Part shown: positions 10,901 through 21,200 of the stretch, piece by piece
How positions within the stretch are numbered: the stretch's first letter is position 1
How the letters are laid out: each line of letters begins with the position of its first letter
DNA from: Prostheceraeus crozeri
Lineage: Eukaryota; Platyhelminthes; Polycladida; Euryleptidae
NCBI GenBank assembly: GCA_907163375.1
Contig: CAJQUW010001845.1
Location: 124,001 to 188,000 of the forward strand
Direction of reading: 5' to 3'
Length of the DNA stretch: 64,000 bases
The notes under the pieces: model-generated
What the model saw: the letters and a program-made list of their open reading frames with translations, nothing else
Databases searched by the model: none
Told to the model about the DNA's origin: nothing
Program-made: the position numbers and the translations under genes

Positions 10901-13528
10901 TTGCGTTGCTAGTTCACACAAGAATTTCATTGAAAAGTTTCTCTCCTGAAGATGATTCAAACAAATTAGTACAGGTATAAGTAATTGCATTAATTACGTT
11001 CCGTCCTTTTAAAGCGACGGTATATGTCAATTGATTGAGTATTTTGACGGCAAAATAGCTTTCTCTATCGAGTTTCATCAAACACCCAATTTTTTATGTA
11101 ATGACCTGTTTATGTAAAGAAAGTCATTTTTTCAACAACTTAAATAGAAAAATCTTCTTTTTTCAGAAATTGGATAATATTGGATTTGGTCAAAAACGCC
11201 AAATAGAACGTGAAAAGGAAGAGGTGAGTCAGAATGTTTCTATACTGGACGTATTGGTAAACCTGATGAAAATCTATTAAGTGCATGAAAATCTGAGCTT
11301 CAGGATTTCATTGATGTAAATTTATAAAGATGTGTACTACACTTTGCACTTTACAGCAGAAATATCCGGCTCTTGAGTCATTGTGACCGGCAGATTTTCT
11401 GCTATCAGGCTTGGATAATTCCAATTACATGAACCAAAATTTCTGTCAAATTCCATGAGTTGATATGGAAGCGCAAACTGTATGTTAGTACGCAGCAATC
11501 GAAAATAGTTGCATAATCGTTTCTTGAGATTGTCTGAAGATTTTGTTTAAGAGAAGAATTTTCTTCATAACAGGTGGAAGCAGGGATCGCAATTTTCCGG
11601 TTTTTCCGTTTTTTTGCGAAATTAATCTAATGTAAATATTTCATATGCATTCAACCCCTGGTTTTTCCCGATTTTCCGGTTTTTTTGCGAAATTAATCTA
11701 ATGTAAATATTTCATATTTATGCATTCAACCCCTGGTTTTTCCCGATTTTCCGGGTTTTTTGCGAAATTAATCTAATGTAAATATATTCATATTTATGCA
11801 TTCAACCCCTGGTTTTTCCCGATTTTCCGGGTTTTTTGCGAAATTAATCTAATGTAAATATATTCATATTTATGCATTCAACCCCTGGTTTTTCCCGATT
11901 TTCCGGTTTTTTTGCGAAATTAATCTAATGTAAATATATTCATATTTATGCATTCAACCCCTGGATTTTCCCGATTTTCCGGGTTTTTTCTTGGGTGAAT
12001 TGCAATGCCTGGGTGGAAGCATGCACCAGCCATTTCAAAACACGACATAGTGACATTATTGAAAACTGCGTAGCTAATGCGCAGGAAGAAATATAAAGTG
12101 AAACAAACATGTTAATGGAAATTCCTAGAATAAAATAATTCTTGTAGACTCCAGAGAGGAGAAATGAAATTAAGGCCCGAAAGAAGTCCGCAATGTTTAA
12201 GACGTTTTAAGACAATGTTTCAAGGTCTATATTTCAGAAACTCAGTGGGGCTGTTCTCTTCTTTGAGGCAAATGATGAGGCACTGTCATGAAGCGTAGCT
12301 CTAAATTAGTGCATGAGAGAATCACAAGAAAGTACTCTGGCAGTTATGTTGATGTTGAGAGATGTAAACTAGGCCTGCTGATGATTCCTGAAATTGGATG
12401 AAATAGCAGCTATTCAGGTGTGTTCCTTTTTTCAACTGAGGATGCAACTCAATATTTGATTATTCTATTCACAAAAGCACTCAACTGATGATCTCGGTGA
12501 ATGTCTTTAACATGAAGCTGATCGGCAATTATGGGTTTATCTCCCACACGTTTTCAAATTTGTCTAAAATCGGTAAAAATGATCCAGTCGTGAGCCAACT
12601 TCAGATACAAGTGAAGTTGAGGATGCTTTCTATCAACATAAAAAATTGGTGGTTTTGCCTTGCGAACTTGGTTAAGTGCTTGGCCTTGGGATCTTTCAGT
12701 CTAGAGGTCGAGTTCCGAGTGTCATTAAAAGTCGTCAGTAATTATTAAAGATCACAACGCTCCAGATTAAAGTCTGACTGTGTCATCACCGTCCAAGCCC
12801 CCAGTAAAGGCAGGTAGTGACTTTAAACCATTCATTCAACATACATGAAAGTTGTGCAGATCGGAGAAGTACTTTTGAATTACGCCAGGTGATAATAACT
12901 TGATGTGTAGCGATGTCAGTAGTTCAAGAACAATAATCACATCTCAATTCAATCTTTCACACCTTTTTTAGTCAACTATTTTTCTGTAGGAGATCTAGCC
13001 TATGCCATTGCCCCTTTACAAGTTGTCGGGAAATGAATTTGTTGACCTCAGGTGCTGTCTGCTCAGAATACGCCGAACAGATGAAGTCATTGTTTGAGAA
13101 AAAGCGTCTACCACAAGATCCACTGACATCACTGCACTTCGTGTTGTCGTCTCTCATCATCAATCAAAAAGTACGATTTGCACAATTCTTTTCATGTGAG
13201 TGAAAAATGTCCTCATTTACGTGGACCTGAAGTTTTGTGGCGAGTGAATCATTCATACGAATTTTGGACAAATTTGAAAACATGAGGGAGAGATAGCCAA
13301 TTAATTTGTTTTCATTATCTTCAAACTCGATCTGAAATTTCTTTTAACTCATTTCCAGATGCTGAATGCAATGGCAGCCACACATTCTGCAGAGGTGAAT
13401 TCAAAATGTTATCACTGATATTGCTACAGACGATAAATATGTCATTTTACTTTCAGATGGAAAATTCATCAGTTGTTGAAGAGGAAGAGAAGATACCGAA
13501 GATGAAGAAAAAGAAGATCTCGAACTGA
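4902..13528 (+). CDS. DDX49: DEAD-box RNA helicase, DDX49/Dbp8 type (5'-partial, eight exons)
   Basis: ATP-dependent RNA helicase; family members act in the nucleolus in ribosomal RNA processing for the small subunit. Exons: 4902-4978, 5875-6200, 7895-8155, 8404-8611, 8671-8762, 11167-11223, 13359-13394 and 13457-13528, all with AG/GT borders and compatible phases, giving about 375 residues. Motifs in order: end of motif Ia (RELA), GG, Ib (TPGR), II (here DEVD), III (SAT), IV (VIVFTN), V ([10 protein letters not shown]) and VI ([11 protein letters not shown]). The text after motif VI (KAIEERI, then an NAEMKLDNIGF-like stretch) matches the DDX49/Dbp8 C-terminal extension and separates it from other DEAD-box subfamilies. 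The tail ends in a lysine-rich stretch, typical of nucleolar proteins. The Q motif and Walker A exons are missing from the window. Mobile elements fill the introns. A tiny extra exon between 11224 and 13358 cannot be excluded. Confidence 0.9.
5076..5821. mobile_element. hAT-like miniature element in helicase intron
   Basis: Inverted termini share TGTTGCCACAGCGGC (left at about 5081, right ending 5821 as ...GCAACACTG). The flanks read GCTATGAA on the left (5068-5075) and GCTATGAT on the right (5822-5829), a 7-of-8 match fitting an 8-bp duplication. The terminal CAGTGTTGCCACA form is known from hAT elements. The interior is AT-rich with no transposase. Confidence 0.7.
5875..6200 (+). CDS. DDX49: Helicase exon b: motifs Ib, II (DEVD) and III
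   Basis: Acceptor CACCCACAG, donor GTAAGAAAA. It encodes [14 protein letters not shown], then [13 protein letters not shown], then QTLMFSAT. Motif II has Val where nearly all family members have Ala (codon GTG). It ends in phase 0 with Glu-Lys. Confidence 0.92.
6530..6595 (-). repeat. tRNA-like SINE head in helicase intron
   Basis: The minus strand reads AGCTTAGTTGGTTAAGAAC followed by a segment with GTTCGAGCC. These are A-box and B-box-like sequences at tRNA spacing, with D-arm-like and T-arm-like parts. The acceptor stem does not close, so this is a tRNA-derived repeat, not a functional tRNA gene. Downstream limits are unclear. Confidence 0.45.
6770..7380 (-). mobile_element. Truncated non-LTR retrotransposon, RNase H and C-terminal zinc-finger end
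   Basis: The minus strand carries two overlapping frames. The upstream one (7375-7100) reads an RNase H-like stretch with [14 protein letters not shown], where the Glu of the AE pair is a catalytic-type residue, followed by [10 protein letters not shown], where TDS is usual. After a frameshift the second frame (to 6823) reads [19 protein letters not shown] and then HLLWSCPSL, the C-terminal CCHC-like finger typical of Jockey/I-type elements after RNase H. Reverse transcriptase is absent. It is a 5'-truncated dead copy inserted antisense in the helicase intron, and is richer in G+C than its surroundings. Confidence 0.8.
7895..8155 (+). CDS. DDX49: Helicase exon c: start of RecA domain 2, motif IV
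   Basis: Acceptor GATATTTCAG, donor GTGAGA, 87 codons in phase 0. It encodes [23 protein letters not shown] (motif IV) and [13 protein letters not shown], matching the start of the helicase C-terminal domain. Confidence 0.92.
8404..8611 (+). CDS. DDX49: Helicase exon d: motifs V and VI
   Basis: Acceptor CATGTTTCAG, donor GTAAAT, 69 codons plus one base. It encodes [15 protein letters not shown] and [15 protein letters not shown], with all the arginines of motif VI kept, and then [10 protein letters not shown] with KAIEERI, characteristic of DDX49/Dbp8. Confidence 0.95.
8671..8762 (+). CDS. DDX49: Helicase exon e: C-terminal extension
   Basis: Acceptor TGTCATTTCAG, donor GTAATT. Its first two bases complete a Glu codon, followed by 30 codons reading [13 protein letters not shown] and [11 protein letters not shown]. 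It continues the post-motif VI helical extension of the subfamily. Confidence 0.88.
8763..11166. other. Helicase intron without recognised features
   Basis: A 2.4-kb intron. Open frames at 10043-10255 and 10585-10980 lack splice support, repeats and recognisable domains, and I regard them as chance. No transposon termini with duplications were found. Confidence 0.5.
11167..11223 (+). CDS. DDX49: Helicase exon f: charged C-terminal tail
   Basis: Acceptor CTTTTTTCAG, donor GTGAGT, 19 codons in phase 0 reading [19 protein letters not shown]. The spacing and character match the LEAAHFDEKK-like segment of vertebrate DDX49. Confidence 0.85.
11581..12011. mobile_element. hAT-like miniature element with internal tandem repeat
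   Basis: The termini CAGGGATCGCAATT and (inverse) AATTGCAATGCCTG are flanked by a perfect 8-bp duplication GGTGGAAG at 11573-11580 and 12012-12019. The interior is almost wholly a tandem array. Because the duplication is intact, the array moved with, or expanded within, the element after insertion into the helicase intron. Confidence 0.85.
11591..11991. repeat. Tandem repeat, unit about 71-76 bp, five to six copies
   Basis: Each unit contains GCGAAATTAATCTAATG (11616, 11687, 11762, 11838 and 11914), then TATGCATTCAACCCCTGG, TTTTTCCCGATTTTCCGG and a T run. The spacings are 71, 75, 76 and 76 bp. Later copies are nearly identical, so the expansion looks recent. Confidence 0.9.
12532..13297. repeat. 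Foldback element with nested SINE
   Basis: The left end reads TATCTCCCACACGTTTTCAA and the right end is its approximate inverse, TTGAAAACATGAGGGAGAGATA. Flanking CAATTA occurs at both sides. Inner arms also pair: GAAGTACTTTTGAATTACG on the left recurs inverted on the right. A second, less disturbed copy lies at 61176-61792. The left arm is interrupted by a SINE at about 12648-12830. It sits in the last large helicase intron. Confidence 0.75.
12648..12830 (+). repeat. tRNA-derived SINE, copy nested in foldback
   Basis: The head has TTAAGTGCTTGGCC and AGAGGTCGAGTTCC (B-box-like). The body has AAAGATCACAACGCTCCAG and the tail ends GTCCAAGCCCCCAGTAAAG with GACTTTAAACC. The same order of blocks occurs at 24180-24386 and, inverted, at 62624-62816, which defines the family. 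Confidence 0.8.
13359..13394 (+). CDS. DDX49: Helicase exon g: 12-codon exon
   Basis: Acceptor CATTTCCAG, donor GTGAAT, twelve codons in phase 0 ([12 protein letters not shown]). It is supported only by splice sites and phase fit with both neighbours, so it is less certain than the others. Confidence 0.65.
13457..13528 (+). CDS. DDX49: Helicase exon h: terminal exon with lysine-rich tail and stop
   Basis: Acceptor TTACTTTCAG, 23 codons (acidic EEEEK, then KMKKKKISN) and TGA at 13526-13528. A basic lysine tail is usual for nucleolar helicases of this class and may help localisation. Confidence 0.82.
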   Translation: MENSSVVEEEEKIPKMKKKKISN

Positions 13529-13839
13529 TAACGTTCTTAATGAATGTAAATATGAAAGTGTAAATACAACAATGAAGGTCACATCGAATTTTTATCTTAA
13601 ATTAGGCAATTAGGCAAATTTTAGCCAATATTAGAAAATTAGGCAATTGAGCATAGAATGATTGGTAGCTTATATAGTAGGCCTGTAGTGAGATGCGTGA
13701 CGATGCCTACATGAAGTCGTAGTCGTTTTATTAACCTCATCGGTATGGCTTTACATATGCCATCGACCATACATGATGACAAGGCACAGGGCACCGATAA
13801 GGCTCGTCAAGGGAAAATTTATTTCCTGTTTAATTTTTT

Positions 13840-13845
13840 AATAAA
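13840..13845 (+). terminator. Candidate polyadenylation signal for the helicase gene
   Basis: A canonical AATAAA lies 312 bases after the helicase stop codon, between the stop and the pogo-type element. A T-rich stretch surrounds it. Function is inferred from motif and position only. Confidence 0.5.
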
Positions 13846-14971
13846 GCTTTGAGTGCTACGAGCTCTATAGCTTTTCGTTAAGTTGATTCACTAACATCTC
13901 GGGCCTGACACGTCTCCATCGCATGAAAGAATGACGCCACCAGGCATGTAGCATGGATTAATCTGGCCTTATTGACAGATAATTTGACCACATGCATCAA
14001 GACTGCACTTGTCAAATTCCATCCTTGAATTGCAAATGATGCATAGTACCGCTAGCCATGAAGAAAGCAAGATACCATAAAACCTCTATTTGAACGGTAC
14101 CTCTAATATAACGGCAGTCTAGAGGAGGAGTTCAAATATTGAATGGCACCCTCTAATTGAACGTCACCTCTAATTTAACGACACTGATGAATTCATCTCC
14201 TACATCAATTACATGACTGAAATATCTTCTGCAAAACGTGTAAAACAGGAAAATAGTTTGTAGAATGCCATGGAGCTATTTTTAGAGGCTGGGAAGTCCC
14301 ATTCAATGGAGTTGCATCGTATTTATTTTTCGACACTGGGAAATCCTATTCTATCGAGTTACATAGTATCTATTTTTCGACACTGGGAAGTCGCACTCCC
14401 AGACTCATTCCTATTCGTCAATTCTGTATTATTGTAGAAGCTTACCGGATATTTTAACTTTCGCAGCTCGATAAGATCACAGAAATTCGGCAGCCATGTC
14501 TAGCAGCTCTGACACTGAAGATGTGACCCCTACAAAGCGGAGAAATTACGGTATACCTTTCAAACTTGAAGTTGTTGCATACTTTGCATGAAGTTGTTGA
14601 AACACAACAAATCAAAGGCTGCGAAAGACAAGAAGGTCGATCGTACATGCATCCAACAGTGGACGGAGCAGAAAGCACACCTTGAGGCTCAGTTGAAGGC
14701 GTCTTCATCTTCTATCTCATCAACTAAGCGACTCCAAGGTGCCGGACGCCCTTTGAAGGACAAGGAATTCGACGAGAAGCTCATCTGTTGGGTTCGTCAG
14801 CAACGACAGAAAAAGCTCCGCGTCAGCCGCACGATAATCCAGAAACAGTCACTCGCTTTGTCGACAGACGAGGATTTCAAAGCGAGCAACGGCTGGTTGG
14901 AAAAGTTTTCACTTCGCCACAACTTGGTCTCACGCCGCCCTACAAAAACCTGTCAGAAAGAGCCGGAACAG

Positions 14972-15178
14972 TACTCAAAGCTTGTCGGAACGGGAGGTTC
15001 ATGTTCATGTTCATGATTGATATGAGGAGATGCCCACTCGACTTTAGTCATATTTAAACGTATTGCCTGACCTGTGCCATTCGCCCTTGATACTGTCCTG
15101 AGAGACGAAACGCGTCGGGTAACGCTAAATAATCGTCGTAAAAGAGGGAGAGATTGCTTTTTCTGTTTTCCAGAACAG
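14972..15178 (+). mobile_element. 207-bp insertion with GAACAG duplication and hammerhead-like motif
   Basis: The transposase reading frame is continuous if this segment is skipped: codons for QKEPEQ end at 14971 and HAEKIVNY begins at 15179. GAACAG occurs at 14966-14971 and again at 15173-15178, as expected for a target-site duplication. The insertion holds a GTTCAT tandem near 14997 and a hammerhead-ribozyme-like structure at 15083-15120. It has no coding content. It may be a short retrotransposed tail or a small non-autonomous ribozyme-bearing element. Confidence 0.75.
15083..15120 (+). ncRNA. Hammerhead-ribozyme-like motif
   Basis: A type I layout can be drawn. Stem I is GCCC (15083-15086) with GGGU (15117-15120). 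The core is UUGAUAC (15087-15093). Stem II is GUC/GAC with a six-base loop. GAAA is at 15107-15110, a palindromic stem III ACGCGU is at 15110-15115, and C at 15116 is the expected cleavage nucleotide. The core departs from CUGANGA at positions 3 and 8 and at 9. Activity is not established. Confidence 0.45.
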
Positions 15179-16380
15179 CACGCCGAGAAGATCGTGAATT
15201 ACATTTTGTTCGTCGAACAGTGCCGTCTTACCTCCAACTATACCTACATCTTTGCTGCCGACGAGACGGCCGTCTACTTGGACTACTCAAGCAGCCTTAC
15301 CGTTGAAAGTAAGGGAGTCCGAGAGGTCCCGGTGAAGACTGCCGGTCATGACAAGTTACATGTTACTGTCATGCTGACCGCTCGATCCGATGGATATAAA
15401 TGTCGACCGTACGTTCTACTCCCGAACAAGCGACCAAATAAGGAGATCGCCGCCAAGTTCAAGAACACGCTCCATCTGTGTTGGGCCGGCTGCACGTTCT
15501 TCAATGACGATCTGACTTCTGAGTTTCAACAGAATATCATCGGTTCTTCAATGTATAGCAAGCGCCTGCTGGCCTGGGACTCATACCATTGTCACATTAG
15601 TGATACCACCAAGAAGCAATTGAAGAAACTACAGATTGACGTGGCTGTGATTCCAGGCGGGTGGACCAAATTCATACAGGCCCCCGACGTCTACTGGAAT
15701 GCCCTATTCAAGACCAAAGTCAGACAGTTCTACGAGAATTGGATGTTGCACGGCGAGAAGAGCTACACCAAATCCGGCAACATGCGAGCGCCATCAATGG
15801 AAGTATACTTGAAATAGATTGTCGATGCCTGGTATCAGCTGCCGAAGGATCTGATCATCAAGTCATCCAAAGGATGCGGACTGACCAACGCTCTCGACGG
15901 TTCGGAGGATTGCCAGATCCATTGTTTCAAGCCAGACTCGGACGGTTCAATTCAGACTGGTTTGCAACTTCTCCGGCAAGCCCTATCCAATGCTGGTGTC
16001 GAACGTGGAATCAATCAGAACTTTGACGATGATGCTGAAGGTGATGCGAATGACGAGGACAGCTACAACAGCGACGTGTCACTTGATTTTCACAAGTGAG
16101 TTTGTGATTTCTAACCAATGATTACCGGTAACCTGTGTTTGTTAACTTTTGTCAAATAGATATATATGCAGAGTTCTAATGTTACATGTTTTCAATTTTC
16201 ATCTATAAAATTTACAGATTTAAGATAAAAATTACTGAAAATTTCATCTCTAAATTCTGATCAGCTGGTCGAAAAATAGAACGGCACTCTCTAATTGAAT
16301 GGCACCTCTAATTAAACGGCAGTGCGGGGAAAGATTTGAAAAATAGAGCGGCATGCCGTTCAAATAGAGGTTTTACGGTA

Positions 16381-18135
16381 ATTAAATGAAATTCAATTAA
16401 TATTCATTCCTATCTTAACTTTCTGTTAGCAATTATGTTATTTTTACAGTATGAAAAATGCCTGCAACTACTTTAGAGCGCAAGTTATCTAGCTTACGAT
16501 CCTTTTCATCATCTTAGCAACAACATAGCCAACACAAGAAAGCAGGGTAGAATCTGATGACTTCTGCGTTCGTCACTTAAGCTTGCACTAGCCCGCGGTG
16601 CTGGATAAGGTTTGGAAAGCTTGGATTAATATTTTTCAGGATCCCAGGCATCCAACCGCATGAGGACCTTAAGGAGCTAGGCTTGAAAGCTGCTGAAAGA
16701 TTTGTTTGAAATTCTTGTTCAGCGGCCTCGACGTCTTCTACCGCTTTTATAAAGTGAGACTTCAATGTCACCAGGTTATTGCATCGTCATGCTTCAAGTA
16801 ATACTTATAATTATAGTTTCGAATGAGATATTGAATCAATTGGAGTAATTTTTGACTGCCCCAGCCGAACTAGTTCGAATTTTCTCAAAAACAATTTAGA
16901 ATCGAAGCTCCGCACGTCCCTAGCCTACATGTTAGACACTCATCGTATGACCAACAGGCATGATCATTAGTGCGGTCTGGTTAAGCATTTGTTAGTGATG
17001 GAGAAGCACTTCATCTGGTAGATGTGCTGTAAATACTTCAGATATCTAATAACCATTGGTCCTAAGCGTACGCAAAGAGAAGTGAATGGAAATATAGTGA
17101 ACATTTTGAATTCAAATTTCAAACTAAGGAATCTTTTAGGATTGATGCCCTAGACAGTCAAAAATCTCTTGTAGCTTACTCTAAACTCTCTCATGAATCG
17201 CAAATTTTGGAAAGAGTTAATTCAAAACGTAGTTGTCGAACTCGAAGATATACCGGATCCTTAATGTCGATTATGATTTGCAGACCATTGGTCACATCAT
17301 CTGTCGAATACATGTATAGCAAAAGTTGATTAAAAGATGAAAATATAGCAAACGTTGATGAAGCTGAAGCACTTGTATTGAGACAATAGGCCTATATTAC
17401 TCGGGGGGGGAGGAGGAAGAGGAATTAATTATGAGAAACGGGAATGCATGCAAATATCATTCGGAAAACTAGATAGGGCGAAACGTAGCTTAATTAAGAT
17501 CCAGATTCAAATATCCCATTTATAGCAAAACAACAATTAGCAAGCATACATTGATCTATATTTAGACTGAGACTCGGACTTCTTAAAGAATATTTTCACA
17601 GCCATATTCCAATCTATGTCTTAATCTATCAACAATTCGCAACTCGTGCGCATCAAATTCTCTCTCCAGGGGTTAGCAAATCAGGGGCATCACGACAGCT
17701 GATGTCAGAGTTAAATAAAATAGCGATGCATGGACACGGGCAGTTTCCTCATATACAAAATAGTAGAAATCATGAATTGAAAAATATCACACTAATGTTT
17801 GCTGAATGGACGGTTATGTTGTGTAAGGAGAGTCTTTGACGAAGGAAGAATTGGACACCACGAGGTACAGTCTTCAACATGCTTGGAAAAGGGGAGTAGG
17901 CACATCTATGAAGGAAGGACCAGAAGAAAGCAATCACTGAGATTGAAGACAGAGGCCCAGCCTCTGACCTTTGGTCGAGTGTTGGAAAATATACTAGTTG
18001 ACAACGCAAGTCGCATCTGATTGGAACTTGTACTCGAAAAAAGAATAGATAATATCGTCTAGGTTGATTTGATAAAGGCCTTTGACTTCATCTTCACTTT
18101 TGTGTTGAGGTATCTTTGGAAAAATTCGTTTGCAA
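16381..18135. other. Intergenic region between convergent genes
   Basis: It contains the presumed 3' untranslated region of the minus-strand coiled-coil gene next to 18136. I did not find a clear AATAAA on the minus strand. Short open frames at 16577-16771 and 17770-18020 show no recognisable domain. A G-run lies near 17403-17410. Confidence 0.45.
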
Positions 18136-18201
18136 TCAATCGCGGACGGGGATTTGCGCAGGTGACGATCGCATGCTTCCACGGCTATGTGGTCGACTGT
18201 T
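18136..18201 (-). CDS. Coiled-coil gene, exon 13 (terminal)
   Basis: Acceptor TTCGCTTGCAG on the minus strand, then 21 codons (NSRPHSRGSMRSSPAQIPVRD) and TGA at 18138-18136. The Ser/Arg/Pro composition continues that of the preceding exon, which supports this frame over a longer open frame in another phase. Confidence 0.72.
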   Translation of the reverse strand, partial: NSRPHSRGSMRSSPAQIPVRD

Positions 18202-21200
18202 CTGCAAGCGAAAAAATGGCAAAGTTAGAAAAGAAATCGTGAAATTAGCATTGATGGCCTTTGACCTCTATTGAATGACCTGACATAATTGAATTAGTTT
18301 TTTGCTACTAAACTAATCGCACATCTAAAATCGCATCAACAGCAATCCTACGCAGGATTTACAATAGCTAAAAGAAAATTTCTAATAAGAAAGCATCTAC
18401 AAAGAATTCCTAAAAGATGCATTAACCAATACTTATTCAAAAGATCTGTAGCGGAAGAGAAAGAAGATGAATATTGTGAATTTTAAACAAAAATTTATGT
18501 ACAATGTGAGTCAATGAGATCTTCAGTTTGAAGTTTGGTTGTTTCATTTTTCTTCCACCAAATAATCTTTGAATGGAGACTTCTAAATAAGTGTGAGATG
18601 CCGCTATACATCAATGGACTTACTTAAATGCTTCAACTGATGCATCAAATTGAAAAAGTGATTGAAATTAGAATAATTAGATTAGTTATGTAACTCTAAA
18701 GCGTAACACATAGTAATTACAAAACTTGAGAGAGTGAGAGACGTGAAGGATTTAAGCAATTCCTATTCAGACCAGCGGAATATACTATCAATAGATCGCT
18801 TACAACTCTTGATTTGTATGGACTAAAAGCAATTAGTTGAAGAAATGATGAACGCCATGCCATTTAATGTATGCAAATAATATGTTTAAGACAGAGAAAA
18901 TTATACCAGGTTGATTCAATGTACGCGACGTAACTTCGTATCAATACAGTTCATAGCACACAAATATTAGGCATTACACACGGAAGTCATCCATGAGCCA
19001 TCCAATTTTAACATCAGGTGTTATTCACAACTTAAGGACCGAAAAAACTATTGCCGCAACTGAATAATTTGTATACCATAAAACAATTTCATCAACTTAT
19101 AAAAAATCTAACTCGAACTTTAGGTAGCGAAGTATACACGAAGCTCTATTCTGTTGATAAACTTATAAACTTTTCTATCGCGTGCTTCTTCAGTCAAATT
19201 TGCAACGGAACACGAAATTTCATAATTTCACGCACATCAGGAGATGGGCCCCTGCTTTGCCATTTTTTCGGGGAGCTATCGTCCGGACGTGGTTATTATC
19301 TCTAAAATGTAAATTAGTACGCAATTACCTGTAATTTTCAGAGTTTTCTGGTCTAGTGATGGACTTTGCATTAGAAACACTTCGGATCGGATAACCCTTC
19401 TCTGCTCTGTAATGCTTCAAACCGCTTTGGATGCCCCATATTGATTTGAGTGGACCTTGTGGCCAGATTAACATTTTGACGTCACCAGCTTATTATGAAT
19501 TTATTTCACAAGACGTAGCACAAGATCATCATCAAGAACAGGAGTTTTCAGTGCATATCGAAATGGGAAACTTAAGGCCTCTTTAAATGAACGAATAGGC
19601 CGAGACTTTGAAATCACAGAATCATAGTGAAGATGAATAAACATGTGCAACATTTCACCGTTCATGTAGTGAAAGAAAGAGACTCTTGAAACCTGGAGTT
19701 CTGTTCATCAATTAGCTCTATAATTGTTTTGTGATTTCGAAATAAATAATTTAAAAAAATCGCCTACTTCATCTTGGCACCAAATAGACTTTAAAATGAC
19801 AAGGAGAACTCTCAGATGAAGGAGTTTCGACCAAAGCATCACAGACTAACACAAAACTAAATTCAGCTTAACACGATTGCTTTTCATGTGAGATATAAGC
19901 ATTCTTTGACTCACCATTCGCATTTTCTCTGAGAGATTGTCGACAGATCCGTTATGTCTATCGCTACGCATGGACGGCAAAGAAGCATCGCTTCGTGATT
20001 TCTTGGAATCCATATCGAAGGTACCAGTAGGTGTTCGATTTCGTACACCGAGTCCTCCGAAGGTGATATCCTGCTGAAAAGTAGTCAAAGGGTAATTTCA
20101 GCTTGCAATTGAAGCTGTTCAACTTTGTATGAAAATGATGACGTCCGGTAGGACATGAATTATAATCATATATTCATCAAAAGTTATTTTATGCAATCAT
20201 TTCATTGTTCTTCTATAAATAAAAACCAATTATGAACGGAAACATGTCATTGAGACACTTTGTTTGTTCATTTTGTGAATAAACTAAAATTCTTTTCGAG
20301 ACTGAAAGTTTTTCATATTTGCTTCATTTCCATGTGTTAATATAGCAAGTTTGAAAATAGTTACAACCGAAAGTAATTGATCAGCAAGTGCTCAGGATCT
20401 ATACTTGATTTTGCTTTGACCGATGTAATTTCGGTACTTCTATTCTTCCCCACATTTTCGTTGTTGACAACCTTGAGGAGTGCTGCACCGTCAGCGAACT
20501 TCTCTTGCTCCTAGGTGCAGTCTCACTACCGTCGCAAAAGCATTGAGTGTGTAAAATTCCTCTGGTTTGTAGTACATTTACAGCACTTGCTTTGCCGTTC
20601 ACTGTAACTGCAGTGTAGAGAATCAATCCCACGAAGTTCATGATCACAACACAGCTTTATGCTGCATTCTAACTGCCCAGGGGTCAAGTAGGACTTCTCA
20701 GTGGTGTTGCACTATCACTTACTGACAGATCAAGTCTATTCTAAATTCAACGTGACTTAGTTTGACGAAATTCGATGAATTTGGAAACATTGGGAAATGT
20801 GGGGGGAGGAAGATTAGAAGAACTATAATTTCTTATGAATCTGACTGGCAAGATGTTGAGTGATTGATTCTACGAGTGCCCTATCAAGCCTCATTGAGTG
20901 ATATGAGAGCAGTTTCTCTATTTAGCACAATTCGAAGAATATGCAGAGTGCTTGGATTTGTTAAATCATTGACTATACTTCCATGTACGTATATTCGTCA
21001 ATCAAACAGCGCTGCTACTGTAATCTGAATAATTAAGTAGTATGAAATATCAACTCAAAGAAATGCAGCGAGAGACGCAGAGATTCCATCGCTCGAACTG
21101 AATAGACCTCCGTTTATTTGTGGGCGGAAGTGATACATTTCAAGTGAACAATGCTCTGTCAACTATCGCATGTCGATCCCGAGCGGGGATGTTTGTGTTC

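Larger units (their letters stand above)
14496..16099 (+). pseudogene. pogo/Tigger-type transposase (broken)
   Basis: An N-terminal frame starts at ATG 14496 (MSSSSDTED, then FKLEVVAYFA) and shifts frame near 14588. The next frame carries a psq/CENP-B-like helix-turn-helix region ending in ASNGWLEKFSLRHNLVSRR. A 207-bp in-phase insertion with internal stops (14972-15178) interrupts it. After the insertion comes the DDE_1 catalytic core: Asp in AADETAVYLDY (15260), Asp in LLAWDSYHC (15578) and Asp in IQAPDVYWN (15686). An in-frame TAG at 15815 is followed by the usual acidic C-terminus, ending TGA 16097-16099. Family members cut and paste their element at TA sites. This copy has at least one frameshift, one insertion and one nonsense codon, so it is dead. 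The three catalytic acids remain. Confidence 0.88.
14075..16378 (+). mobile_element. pogo/Tigger-type DNA transposon, degenerate full-length copy
   Basis: The inverted termini read CCATAAAACCTCTATTTGAA on the left and the inverse of CCGTAAAACCTCTATTTGAA on the right. They are flanked by TA at 14073-14074 and 16379-16380, the duplication expected for this superfamily. Sub-terminal CTCTAATTGAA and GGCACCTCTAATT repeats occur at both ends. The 2.3-kb element carries a transposase pseudogene (14496-16099). It lies between the two convergent host genes. Confidence 0.92.

Noticed and set aside
10585-10980. 131-codon open frame on the plus strand in a helicase intron
   Set aside because: Ser/Leu/Cys-rich with no domain, no splice context and no repeat; long frames on both strands of the same stretch suggest chance.
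12155-12230. Possible small helicase exon (basic stretch after CTCCAG)
   Set aside because: The acceptor is weak and no GT donor in phase occurs before a stop; exon 11167-11223 joins 13359-13394 in phase without it.
12972-13163. Minus-strand 63-codon frame
   Set aside because: Lies in the right arm of the foldback element and has an equivalent in the copy at 61176-61792; repeat sequence, not a gene.
17994-18182. 62-codon minus-strand frame as the last exon frame of the coiled-coil gene
   Set aside because: It is out of phase with exon 12; the phase-compatible frame gives a Ser/Arg/Pro tail and a stop at 18136, in keeping with exon 12.
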